Assembly (NCBI GenBank): GCA_028455995.1
Contig: JABELC010000003.1
Location: 1,054,001 to 1,118,000 of the forward strand
Length of the DNA: 64,000 bases
Source: Scleromitrula shiraiana
Lineage: Eukaryota > Ascomycota > Leotiomycetes > Helotiales > Sclerotiniaceae
Direction of reading: 5' to 3'
In this document: one piece after another, positions 26,521 to 39,128 of the stretch
Layout: every line of letters starts with the position of its first letter
Numbering within the stretch: position 1 is the first letter of the stretch
Position numbers and translations under genes: made by a program
Notes under the pieces: model-generated
Database searches by the model: none
Seen by the model: only the letters and a program-made list of their open reading frames with translations
Told to the model about the DNA's origin: nothing

Positions 26521-28668
26521 CTACCCGTCAAAAACCCCATGCTGCAACTCCACCCCAAACTGATCCTTCGCCAAAAACCTCATCTGCCTCTCAATCTCAT
26601 CCTCCATGCCCTCCCCCCACCCAACAAACTGTCTCACCTTACTCCCCCAAAAGACCAAATCACTACTAAAAAGCACCACCCTAAACAGCAAATGCCTCCA
26701 CGCATTAATCCACCTCTGTCCCCAACTCAACTCCCTATCGTCCACCAAACTCCGCGACGCCCACCACCCCGTCATCTTGATCCGATTGACCGGACTCCCT
26801 AGGAATTGGTTGTTGCCCTGTACGATCCGCATGTTGCGTCCGATGAAGAGGAGTTCGCGCGGGAACATGTCTTCTTCCGAGAGGATGTCGCGGATCCCTT
26901 GACGCATGCGTTCTTGGACTTCGTAGTGGCGTTCGGCGGGCGTGGTTCCCTTGAGATCGCGCGTGATACGGTTTTTGGTACTGCTGTCTCCGCCATCATA
27001 GGGACGCATTAGCGTGGCTGAGGCGAAGAGATCCGGGGCTTTAACGCCCCAGGACGTGGTGATTGTGTTTAGGGTGTCGTTGTCGAATGTCATGATGGCT
27101 TTCCAGAATTGGCAGTATTGGCGACGGAATTGAGGGGTCATGGAGACGTAGAGTCCGTGGTCGATGAGTACGAGTTCGGGTTGTCCGTTTGGTTGGCGGC
27201 GGATAAATATGTTTCCTGGGTGGGGATCACAGTGTACGAGACCCCAGAGGAACATCTGCGCTGAGAAGAGATCGATCATTGTGGTCATTACTTCTTTGAG
27301 ACTTAGGCCGAGACCTCCTTTGCGACTGCGTCCTTTCCATTCGTTACGATCTGGCTTTAGGTTGTTATTGGCTAAAGTGGTAGGTGAGATAGTTGGTATA
27401 GATAATGGAGTTCCTTGTGCTCCAGGTGAACCTTTACCAGATCCACCATACCAAGGCGAAGTTAGAGCTTCTTTATCCCAGAGTCGAACACCTTCAATCC
27501 ATTCTGTTGTCATGATGCGTTTCGAAGAGAGGTCCCGGTAGACTTTGGGAATATAAACGCGGCCCTTCAATCTTGGCTCACCTGCTACCAGCTCTGCCAT
27601 CTTCTCGGAATTATTTGCCTCATTTACGAAATCTGTTTCTAACATCAAACGCTCTGTGATATATGGTACTAAGCTGTAAAGAGGGAGATCAAACCAATAG
27701 GTGTAGACCTTCATTACCACTCTAATAGACTATTAGCAGAGTTCATTGTTGGAGTCCTCTTGTTGGAAACTTACTTGAAAGCCCACAAGTCCCAACCCAC
27801 TTGACTTGCAATCTCTCGCTTCTGTACCTTTATAGCCACCTCTCTCCCATCAGCTAGCCGAGCCCAATGAACCTGGGCTACAGACGCCGAAGCTCTAGCT
27901 TTTCTCTCAAACACTCCCTTCCCAGGTTCATTTGTAAAGCTGACCCCAAAGACTTCTTCTGGACTTTTACCACCAAAGTCTTCGCGGATAACCCTTTCTA
28001 CATCATGCCAATCGTTTTGTGGTGCATCATCGAACATTCTCGCGAACATTTTCTGGAATTCCGGAGGCAGTACTGCGCTTTGCATAGCAATCGCTTGTCC
28101 GATCTGCAATTCGTTAGCAGATCTTCATGACCACATTGCTATGAATAGAAGGTTTTACCTTCAAGTATAGTCCTCCATTCTGATGCAACAGATTAAACAT
28201 TCTTTCCGCATTCCTCCTATGCAAATCCGTGATATCTCCACCGGTAAGAGGTTTTGGTCTGAAATTGAGCTTATAGTCTATCGCCACCAGAATACCCAAG
28301 CTAAATGTTCTAAGAGATCTGGTGATAGAAGATGCATAGAGTTGTGTATCGAGAAGGTAAGCTATACCCGTCGCCGCCGAGATGTATATAAATCTTCGTC
28401 CCCATTTTATAGTTCGAGGATATAGCTTTGGAGGTGCGGCTTTTCCGAGAGATGCTGGTGAAGGAGGAACGAAAGCTTGATATCTTGCCGTCTGCACCGA
28501 ACGATTTATTATCTTCGTATATACATGGTTGCCACTGAAATCTTTCGGTCGTACTAAGCCTTGGACCGAGTATGGGCGAGCAGAAGAGAATAACTTGGAT
28601 GATAGAAAATAACTATTACATGAAGATGATATATGCCTTGAGCCTTTACCTGCAACATGCAGGGACAT
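26521..28668 (-). CDS. Mitochondrial ABC1/ADCK1-type atypical kinase (Mcp2/Cqd2-like)
   Basis: Three exons on the minus strand, 28668-28159, 28103-27775 and 27721-26521, give 679 residues. The ATG at 28668 begins a Ser/Arg-rich, Lys-poor, acid-poor leader that looks like a mitochondrial presequence. A hydrophobic segment near residues 107-122 follows. UbiB-family landmarks are the KIGQ motif (170-173), an Ala-rich loop ASASVAQVH (241-249), VAIKV with Lys262, HCDPHPGN (443-450) and LIDHGLY (Asp467). The DHGLY form points to the ADCK1 / yeast Mcp2 branch rather than Coq8. Relatives sit in the inner membrane and affect coenzyme Q distribution and lipid homeostasis. A low-complexity insert (about 370-415, Gly/Ser/Pro-rich) lies before the catalytic loop. 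The subfamily call is by motif only. Confidence 0.88.
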
Positions 28669-31611
28669 ATCTACTTTCAAAGGCAAGGCCGTTGTATATA
28701 CAAACACATTTGGATTTTAAGGAACGAAAGCTTTCAACCTTTTAATAATGATGATGATAGACTCAATTATTTAAAGTTTAGGTGGGATGATCTTCCATAT
28801 CTTATCAATCGGAAACCGCTCGGTGTTAAGAAACTCCGACTCAAAGGAGTAAATTATCTCACTGAGCGGAGCCTCCCGAGCCTCCTCATCTATCAAAATC
28901 TCAACCTCTTCATATGAGACCAATGTTGTCATTGTGTTAAAAGAGATTCATCAAGACAATTCTTATCTATAAAAAAGAACCTCTTTTTAAGAATCTTCAC
29001 AAATATTTATGTAAGTCTTACATCAGCCTAGGTGACCTACTATGCATGCATACATAAAATATATATGGGGGCCATCTTGAGACAGACTTTAGAAACATAG
29101 CATCAAAGCCATGGTGATAGTTTCAAGAATAATCACCAATAGACCTTCTTATTTCCCCTGCCCAGAACTCTTGGAACCAGAACAAACAAAAGCTTCAATT
29201 CGTTTCTCTTGGTCAAAGTCTTTGTAAGAAAGTTTAACAATAGAAGTTGGAAAGCTCGTACACTGACTGATTCCTTCTCGTGTCCTTTACTCGGGACTCT
29301 GCATTTGTATATAAGAATCCTACCACACATATCTATCATGGATGATCATGGACCACTCTTGACGGGAATCCTGCTCCGCTGAAGCCCTGATGCAAATCAC
29401 TAATGCAATCCTCCGGTAAATGAGACTCTCTACAAGGATTTCGTGTACAACTCTACTCAAATATGTTGCTTCAGAATATCGGTAGGCTTCAAATGATGGA
29501 GAGCAAGGACCTCAGTGTGCCAGAACCACCCGGAGGACATTCCCATTCTAAAACAGCCATTTGACGGTTTGAAATCCCGCTGACTATCTTTTCGTAAGAA
29601 TAGTTTTCATTCTAGATTTCTATGTACAGCATTAGCTACGTTACGATTGGCAATTCTCCAAGATTTGATGCAATTTATCTTGTGTATCCCCCCACGAGAA
29701 CTATTCACCATACTCAGATGAGTAGAGATGGAATTGCAGATGCAGTTACACATCAGGGTTTTGATATGCATGAATGTTGAGATTATGCATTATTGAAAGT
29801 AAAACTTGCGTAGGTGCCCAGGTTGGTTCTACTTATTATTATCATACTTCCTGGGTTATGAATTATTGAATGGAGAATCAAAAAGGTCTAACCGTTAGAT
29901 GTACGAAAATTGGGAAGAATAATTGGGAAGAATAATTGGGAAGAATAATTGGGAAGAATAATTGGGAAATTAGACTCTAAGATTACTAGGATCATTACAG
30001 GGTGTTGAAGAGTTAAAGTGAGAATGAGAATGAGAATAATAAGAATGAGAACGTGAAAAACAAACCTTAGAATTGGACTGGACTTGGACCTGTAAGTTAC
30101 AACAAACCCGCAAAACTTTGCAGTAAAAAGTTGTAAAATATTCATCAATCTCCTTTTCTCTTACTATCATCCCTCCTTCCTCCTATTCAATACCCTTGAC
30201 TTTATCTATTCCCCTTCAATATTTCATTATCATTATCAACATCATCGTAATTAAAATCATCTTATAAAGAATTCTCCGAAGTGAAGATGTCGTGTTGTGA
30301 TCAGATACATAAAGAAGATCGATTTTAATCAATGGGGCTGAGCAAATCAACTTATCCTTTTCCAGCTTTTATGAGAAATTCCGTGGACGAGGGGGGACTG
30401 AGGACGAGACACTCGAGATTTTGGAAACTTTCGAGACCTTTTTGTTTGAAAAGATACAACTCAAGGCGATTTATATCTCGAAATTGTTACAATCATCGAA
30501 GACGATAGTCGAGATTGAAATCGAAATTCAAAGAAGAAGAGGAGTAACAAACAGGAAGATCTGACAATAATTTTGAATAACTTCGGAAATACTTTCAGAC
30601 TCAAAGAAAGAAATAGCCAGCCATTCATAACTATTCAACCGCCATTCAATTTTATACTTCAATTTTAGAACATATACCCGATATCACTCTCATCAATCTC
30701 AATCTCAATCTCAATCTCAATCTCAATCTCAATCTCAATCTCACTCTCACTCTCACTCTCACTTCATTCACTATTGAACTATCACGACAATACAACAATA
30801 CGACAATACAACAATACGACAATACAACAATACAACAATTATTATTACTTTCCCCAACATTGGAACTACTTTACTCATCACTCATTTTGCCATAATATTC
30901 CAAGGTTATCTATCGTCACAACTACAACAATAACATCCACCAACTCTTTTCTATCCATCTCCATCTCCATATCCATCTCCATCTCCATATTCATATTCTC
31001 TTCAACATATCGGAATAAAATAATAATTGTGGCTTGGAAGAAACCAATTGAATAAAAAAGTACACGAATAATTCCTTTTTCAGATTACCGCACATAAAAA
31101 AAACTTCTAAAAGTTTACGAGGTCCACGGGTGATAGATAATAGTACGAAAGAACCTAACTAGGAAGGTCCACTGCGTAGCTCTACAGTATTTAAGCATTG
31201 TATTATATTAGCCTTATCCACTACTTACCTTCCTTTGGTGGCATTGTCAACTGGTCTATCCCCCCCTCCTCCCCCACGAACTCCACCAATTTATTATTAC
31301 GAATTCCAAATCCCTTTTTTCATTTGTTTAAACTTTACTCAGTATAAACCTATTTTTCCCTCTTCATTTTGGAATTATTCCGATTATCAATGTTTGGTCT
31401 GGGAAGATCAACTAAAGATAACGTCAAATACGAAATTCCATCCCAAAATAATAACAACGACAACAACAACAACAACAACAACGAAAGTATATTGCGCATT
31501 CAATACCAAAGTTCCTTCGATCGAAAGTCCTCGATAAGTGCCGCGTCTTGAAGACGCCGGCATAATATATCAGTTTTTTCTTGCGCAACAGAAAGATTGT
31601 AGGACCTGAAG
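28669..31611. other. Divergent intergenic region between kinase and PalI genes
   Basis: No credible gene found. Features seen: an AATTGGGAAGAAT direct repeat of four to five units (29910-29965), a GAGAAT run (30022-30055), an AATCTC hexamer block (30694-30741) passing into ACTCTC (30742-30764), ACAATACGACAAT repeats (30785-30838), and CATCTC runs (30955-30990). A CAA/AAC run lies at 31455-31482. Just before the PalI start, at 31547-31561, GCGTCTT-G-AAGACGC forms a short perfect hairpin in the likely leader. Confidence 0.5.
30694..30764. repeat. AATCTC/ACTCTC compound hexanucleotide repeat
   Basis: Eight AATCTC units are followed by about four ACTCTC units without a break. Confidence 0.85.
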
Positions 31612-33971
31612 ATGTTACGACCGGCGACACCACTGACAATCTTGCTGCTTGCAGCATTCGCGTTACTCCTTATCTCGATTCTATCAACTCCCATTATAAA
31701 ATCAATACCTCTTGCGTCTTTCGATGGAGTGGATTTTGGAGTCTTTGGGTATTGTAAAGGGAATGATTGTAGTGATATTGAAATTGGATATAATACTGGT
31801 AAGTGAGATTATTGGAGTTGTGCTCATTGTTTACATCAAAACACCCAAGAAGAGTACTGACCCGAATTTATTATCTAGCAAATCTCTACACTAAATCTCA
31901 AGCAGCCACTTTTGATATCTCAAATACAACTAGGCACACTCTTTCTTATATCCTCATTGTGCATCCCATCGCGGCATTCTTTACTCTCGTCATGTTGATA
32001 CTCGCCATTGCCGCCCACTTTCATGCGCCTTCGCATTCTCCGAGATACTTATTGGGAATCTTCATTTTAAGCATCCTCACATTGGTCTTAGCTCTTCTCT
32101 CGTTTCTGATCGATGTTCTATTATTTGTGCCTCATATGGCATGGGGTTCATACATTGTGCTTGCTGCCACAATCATCATTGCCGCATGTGGTGTCGTATC
32201 ATGCGCTATGCGCCGAACTTTGGTTAGTCGAAAGGCCAGAAAGCGTCGCATTGCAGAGAATGCGGAGATGAATGGGGAGAATTTCTACAATCGTCAAGGC
32301 ACAGAACCAACAGCCTCTGATATAACCACAAATAGCGCCTTTAAAAGTCCGGTTATTGAGAAATTGCCAGCATTTGCTACATTCGACGCGAGCAAGGATA
32401 GCGAGCGAACAAGTGATGAACGGATACCATTAACTACAATAGATAGCGCACCAAGTAACGCTAATGGGGCTATTAGGGGACCTGATGATGGAATTAACGG
32501 TTCGCAGAGATCAGGAAGCCCCCCGAGGGATCAGTATGGCAATATTATTCCAATTCCCCCTCCTCCAACAAATGCATGGGGAATGAGAAGCCAGGAGAAT
32601 GTTGGGCCGCCCGGACCTTTGAACCATCAATACTCGAATGGCTCAATGAACTCGAGGGGAAGGGGTGGAATGAACCAAGGTCCACCTGGGAGAGGTGGCT
32701 ATGGACCTCCTAGAGGTGGTTACAGAGGAGGCTATGGGGGTCCACCCCCGGGGCCAAATCGTGGAGGTTTTGGTTATGGTCCACAAAGGGGAGGATATGG
32801 TCCTAGAGGAGGTTACGGTCCCCCGAGAGGTGGTGGCTATCCGGGCCCATACAGAGGAGGTATGAATAATGGAATGGTGCCTATGGGTGGTGCAGGCAGA
32901 GCACCACCTCCACCAGATTATGCAATGCCACAAGAAGGAGCACGACGACCCTCCGATTTGGCAGCGCCTGGTGTTGGCTTCAGAGAAGGTTCGCCACAAC
33001 CACCAGAATCTTACGTTGCGTACGCACCCGATGAGGTTAGGCCGAGTAGCTTCCCACGTGCAGAATCGCCTCCACCGTTAGAAAATCTCGCCATGGTTGG
33101 ACGGGCTGTTGAGATGGTATGTACTAATGTCACTCTTGTAAAACTTATGCTGATTAGAATTAGGATGCCTCAACAGGAAGTCCATCACATCCCCCAGATG
33201 GCTTTGGTAATCTAAGAGATAGTGATGCAGATGTAGCTGGAATGGTTGATTTGCAACAGCGGAAAGTACAGCAGCGACACGAGACCTTACAAAGTGAAAC
33301 GAGTCGATATAGTCAAGATGAGTAAGTGTAACCCTTTCTGTTTATTTCTCTACATATCCTAATTCTTTAGATATATACCACCCAGACAAGCATGGGCAAA
33401 ACAAGCAGGCAGATCTTCACCATTAAATCAAGCCACTCAACCTGCCGAACTACCCCTTTCCCAACCTCACAAACGTACCAGTTCCAACGATAATTATTAT
33501 GAAGATGTCGATCCACGGTTCGCGGAACCAATCATCCAACCTCCTAGCACACCTCCACCAGCCCCTGCTGCCCTCTCTAATGGACGTTCTATGAATAATA
33601 ATAGTCCAGGACCCAATTCCAACTTGCGTCCGTCACGTCTTGGTGGATTGGATGGCAATAATTCTTACAACTCGTTAGAGGAGCTACAATCTGGTCAACG
33701 CTCTCCAGCCGAGTCTGATAGATCGAACTTTACTTCAGTATCACAGCGAGGGATCAATCCAAGGTGGAATGGTGGACCTCCTGGCTATGGACAACCATTA
33801 CCAAATAGAAGACCAGTTCCACAGCGAGAGGATATGCTACTAAACGACAATCCTGATTTTGCCCTACCAATGGGTCGTGGTGGAGGTGGAGGTAGAGGTA
33901 GAGGGGCACCTAGGGGTATGCGAGGTGGCATGATACCAAACTCGGCCTACCCCGGTGCCAGCGCACTCTAA
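31612..33971 (+). CDS. palI: PalI/Rim9 family pH-response protein
   Basis: Four exons, 31612-31798, 31879-33116, 33164-33321 and 33371-33971, give 727 residues. The N-terminus has a hydrophobic segment (7-28) followed by an extracellular loop containing the GVFGYC and CSDI cysteines. Three more membrane segments lie between about 75 and 180, giving the four-pass SUR7/Rim9 topology. The long cytosolic tail (from ~185) is Gly/Pro/Arg-rich with RGG/GGYGPP-type repeats (about 340-430) and PxxP runs. In Aspergillus and yeast the family helps place the PalH/Rim21 sensor at the plasma membrane for alkaline signalling through PacC. All intron phases agree. The tail composition is unusual enough that an RNA- or condensate-related role is conceivable, but only the membrane part supports the family call. 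Confidence 0.88.
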
Positions 33972-34402
33972 ACCACTCCAGACGTCTTATACTTTACACT
34001 TTTCTTAGCGACACACTTTTTCTATATGATACTCAAATTCTAACAACCCTACGACTTCCTAATCGAGAACGTAAATAATGCAACTTCTTCTTCTTGTTGA
34101 TATAGAATCAGAGGACCAACGGCGTTTGGGATATTTGAATAATTCAGCTACGCATCCGATGGGATTGGGATGGATATACAGTTTTCAAGAGCTAACTAGT
34201 TTCTCTGTCTCGTCTTGTATATAAGGGCATTGATTCTACCAGTTTAGTCCTTTTATGAAAGACCACTTTTTGTGTCGATTCTCATTATTTTTTTTTGTTC
34301 TCAATTTTTTCCTAAGCAATACTCAATCGAGTATTTATTTGTATACCAAATTTGGGGTGCGTGTTTGTGCCTTGACCATTGTGGGTTATGTTAAAATGGC
34401 GC

Positions 34403-34403
<1 letters not shown>

Positions 34404-34434
<31 letters not shown>
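34404..34434. repeat. Poly-T run (31 T)
   Basis: An uninterrupted homopolymer of 31 thymidines; the exact length is likely to vary or be sequencing-sensitive. Confidence 0.9.
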
Positions 34435-34436
<2 letters not shown>

Positions 34437-35000
34437 ATCGAGGCAACTTTTATAGGCTGCACATAGTTTGCTATGTTATGCTATGCTATGCTATGCTATG
34501 CTATGCTATGGCACGGATTGGTTTGATTTGAGGTTATGTTTGGAGATGAGAATTTAGGGTAGGGGAGGGGAGGGGAGGAATGAATGAAAGGATTTGGGAA
34601 TGGAAATTTGGAGGTTTTTATATTTGAGGGGACTTGGAGAGATTAATCTCGTTTTGTTTTTTTTTACTTTCGATAAGGACGGAATATATCATGGTTGGTA
34701 GATTGGATGGATGGATGGATGGATGGATGGATGGGTTGGGATGGGATTGATATGTATAGTTCAGTTATACTCATAGGAAGATATCAGTTTCTACTTCTCT
34801 TTTAGGAGGAATCAAATCAAATTAAATCAAATCAAATTAAATCAAATGAAATCAAATGAAATCAAATGAATAAATAAATAAATAAATACATACATATATA
34901 CATACATAAATATATAAATATTGAATGAATGAATGAATGAACGAATAAATAAACTTCTAAAGTATATCCCTCCCTCCATAAATCTCTAGTCTATACTCAC

Positions 35001-35101
<101 letters not shown>

Positions 35102-36102
35102 GTAATAAATAAACAAGGGCAATAACGATATATTAGCATTTTAGCTCCGTCTCATAGAAAGTATATATACATACATACATTTACATTTACATTTACATAT
35201 ATATATATTCCCTCAAATTGAGCACTCTACCTACCTGCCTATAATACTGATAATTTCCTTCCTTCCTTCCTTCTATTCATTCATTATTATATATGTCTAT
35301 CTGTCTGTCTATATGTATATATGTATGTAGTCTATAATATCCAAAGTCAAAATAATCAAGGAATCGCCAATCAGCTTGCAGGAAACGGGGATAGAGAAAG
35401 GAGGTGGTTATATCATGGTGATGCGATGCGAGACGATGCGATGCGATGCACGAGAATTGAGAGTTTGTATGTTTGTATGTTTGTATGGATGGATGGATGG
35501 ATGGATGGATAGATGTATGTATGGATGGATGTATGTATATATGTAAGTATGTATATTTATTGTAGGAGTAGGTAGGTGTAGGTACGAGTAGGAAAGGGAA
35601 TGAGATGAGTCACTACATGGTAGGTAGACACGTAGGTTTAATAAATGAACGAACGAACGAACGAATTTAGAGAGAGAAATTGAGAAGAGGGTACTGTAGG
35701 AAATAAACAAGTAAAGATATAACTACTAGTCGTTTCTCGTCTTTTCGTCCTACTCGTTACTGATATTGAGAATAGGATAGGATAGAATAGAATAGAATAG
35801 AATACATATCTACATGAGGTATCTAATGATAAGTAGAAAGAGAAAAGAAGAAAAGAAAGAAAGATAGATATCTTCCCCGATTCAGCATAAGCATGAGCGT
35901 GAGCATGAGCATTAGTATGAGTATGAGCATGTTCATCTCGTGGCTTGTATTTGTGCTTGTGCTTGTGCTTGTGTTTGTGATAGCTATAGATATACATATA
36001 GTATTACTGGAGGTTGTTGAGCTCAAGTTACTCGGGTATAGTTACTCGGGTATTGTACATAGATGTACAAGTACAAACAGGAACAGGAACAGGAACAGGT
36101 AA

Positions 36103-36258
36103 GAAAATGAAAATGAAAATGAAAATGAAAATGAAAATGAAAATGAAAATGAAAATGAAAATGAAAATGAAAATGAAAATGAAAATGAAAATGAAAATGA
36201 AAATGAAAATGAAAATGAAAATGAAAATGAAAATGAAAATGAAAATGAAAATGAAAAT
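36103..36258. repeat. Perfect GAAAAT hexanucleotide repeat, 26 copies
   Basis: A 156-bp uninterrupted hexamer array. One + strand frame reads as an alternating Lys-Met peptide, which is an artefact of the repeat. Confidence 0.97.
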
Positions 36259-36579
36259 GAGATTTATTGAGTAGAATAGGAAGGAAGGGGTCTGGGTCCG
36301 GAAGTATTGATTCTTTTCCCCCTAGGGCTGTTTATACCATGATTGATGTATTCTTTTTCTTTTTTCTTTTTCTTTTTTTTTTCCTTTTCTTTTCGTTGAT
36401 CGACCCGTGTGTAAGGGGAATATATATATTTATATATATACATATATATGAAGTAGAAATGTTCCTTTTTGGCCGATTATATATCATATATCATATATCA
36501 TGTTATGTCATCTTCATACAATATAATTTTTTACTTTTGATTCCAGAAGAGGGAGGGAGAAGTAAAGAGATGAATAAAA

Positions 36580-36642
36580 TATCATCATCATCATCCTCCT
36601 CCTCCTCCTCCTCCTCCTCCTCCTCATCATCATCATCATCTA
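36580..36642. repeat. ATC/CTC trinucleotide repeat
   Basis: ATC triplets flank a central run of CTC triplets; the + strand frame reads as poly-Ser only because of the repeat. Confidence 0.9.
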
Positions 36643-37563
36643 TAAGATAACAATCCATCTCTCATAGAAAATATGGATTTAATCCTAACACTAAGCCAGA
36701 AAAGTGATTTATTTATCTGTATTGGTTTAAGCTAAAGAGAAGAAAGAGTCCGCACTCTAAAGTCCTTTCTCCCGATTACTAATATACTAATCTACTTTCG
36801 CCACTTCATGCTCTTAACATGAAACCATAGCATTGAAATATTTTCTTCCCGAGAAAAACATGGTGTGGTAGTTCTAGGAGACTGGTATAGTATGGTATGG
36901 CATGGTATGGTAGGGTATGGTATGCATGATTGGCTCGTGGAGTTGATCATGGTTCAGGGGTTAAGGGAGGGGGGTTACTCCAGAGTATCCACTCCTTATG
37001 CTTGGTTTGGTTTAGTCTCTTTTTAGGTTATATGGTTTTTTGATGTGCCCCTGAATTTGTATGAGGGTGGGTGAGCTGGGTGAGGGATGATGGATGAGGG
37101 ATGAGGGATGAGATTTGGGCTATAGAGGCAGGGGGGCATGTTGCTTTTCTAGAACAAACTGGAAGCGCCGACTCTTGTGTATTCAAAGAGATTGCTATCA
37201 AACCCTGGCTTGAATGATTTTTTATTTTGTGATACCAATACTGTAGTTACTGTATGTATGTACAGAAGGATGAATGAATGATTGAATGAATGAATGAATG
37301 AATGAATGAAATAGGGAAAACCATTGATTTGTATTTTTGTATCTTTCTTTCTCATACACACTCTTTTCGCATCATCTCTCCTCATTTGATCATTCTCCTC
37401 TTCATCGATTTATTCAGCAATCATTCAATCAATTGATCAATTAGATGTCTTTCTATAGACTAATCAATCAATTGGATAAGCCTGAATTTAAATACTAAAT
37501 AATATTAATTAATGAATAAACCTACGCATTAAATCGACATACGTATCTAATAACCTACCATAT

Positions 37564-37594
<31 letters not shown>

Positions 37595-39128
37595 TACTAT
37601 TACTATACTTTTTTCTCCAAGGCTGGCTACTCTCTTCCTCTCTCTCTTCTCCTCTCTGTCTCTCTCTCTCTCCCTCTCTCTCCTTCAACCCCCAATTCAA
37701 GGATAAATCCATTCTAGAATTAAAGCCGCATCTTACCAACTGGTTTAAGTTTGACCCCTAAAACTTAAAAGCTAAAGTCGACACTATCTACTCACTACCG
37801 GCATTGTACTGTATTGCTTTGGCCTCTTATCAACGACCGGGCATTATATTATATCATATCATATCATCATATCATCATATCATATCATATCAGTTTGATC
37901 TAGTAGATGTCAAAACAAGTCAATCCTCTGGGGAATCAATTGAAGATATATTATATGAATACGAGGAATACTTCTCTAGGTATGCTATCCTATTCTATTA
38001 ATTTTATATTTTGCTTCTTCATCTTCATCTTCTTTCTTCAATGCCTTTTCATATATATATATATATATATGTATCAATGCTTTATAGAGTGCTATGCTAC
38101 TCAAGCAAAATATCATTGATATATGTAATATACTGTATATTCTCGAGATACCCATTTAATTCATCATCCATCCATCAATGAATCATCTTGTTATCGATAA
38201 TTAAAGGATGGAGTATCGAGTATCGAGTATGAGTATCAGTATGAGTATCAGTATCAGTATCAGTATCAGTATCAGACTGTGAGTAAGTGGAGTGGGCTTT
38301 TGTTCATCTTAAGAACCCCCCCGGCACATAATCATATAATTTGGTAGCCGGTATCAATGTTCCTCTCTCTGCTACGTTTGGTTTGCGCTGGTCTCTTTTC
38401 TCTTTTCCCTGACTTCCCTTGTATGTTGGTGATGATCAAGACTAGAATTGGATAATAATCTCTTTTCAACGGTTGAGAATAATCTGGGGTGTCTGAATCT
38501 TTTACCATTTCTATTTCTATTTTATTTTATTTTTTATCTTATTTTATCTTATTTTATTTTATTTTATTACTATTTTTCATTTTGCTTGATCTTCTACTAA
38601 CTCTCACTCTCACTCGCACTCTCACTCTCTACCATATATTGTATTTATTATTCATAACACATGAATAGATGATATACGCATATCAATTACTTTCCTTCAA
38701 GTTAATGAATTTTTTATTAATTTCATCATCTCAATTCCCTTATTAGCTTAATCATTCTATATCTTCTTAATAATTCTCTATATCAAATTTTAAATTTCAA
38801 ATTACCTAAAGTTCATCAAGCAAGATTCACCCATTAAATCCAATTTATCTAATTTAACCATTCAGCTTTCTTATATCTTATTATATTTTATTACCTACAA
38901 GGCAAATCCTCTTATTAATTGTTAAAAATAAAATATAGGAAACTTCTCTGTTCCATCTATTCGCCTTAATATCATAAAATCCAATTAATTCGAAGTAAGA
39001 AACTGTCATTTGCATAGAGCAAATAACAATTCAATTCGATCCTTCCCTGTCATATCTGCGACAACTACGTATTCAGATATAGATCTCAATCATAAAAAAT
39101 TTAAAAAGAAAAAGAAAAAAAATTAAAA

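Noticed and set aside
36014..36274. Frame encoding an alternating Lys-Met peptide
   Set aside because: It is a direct read-out of the GAAAAT repeat array.
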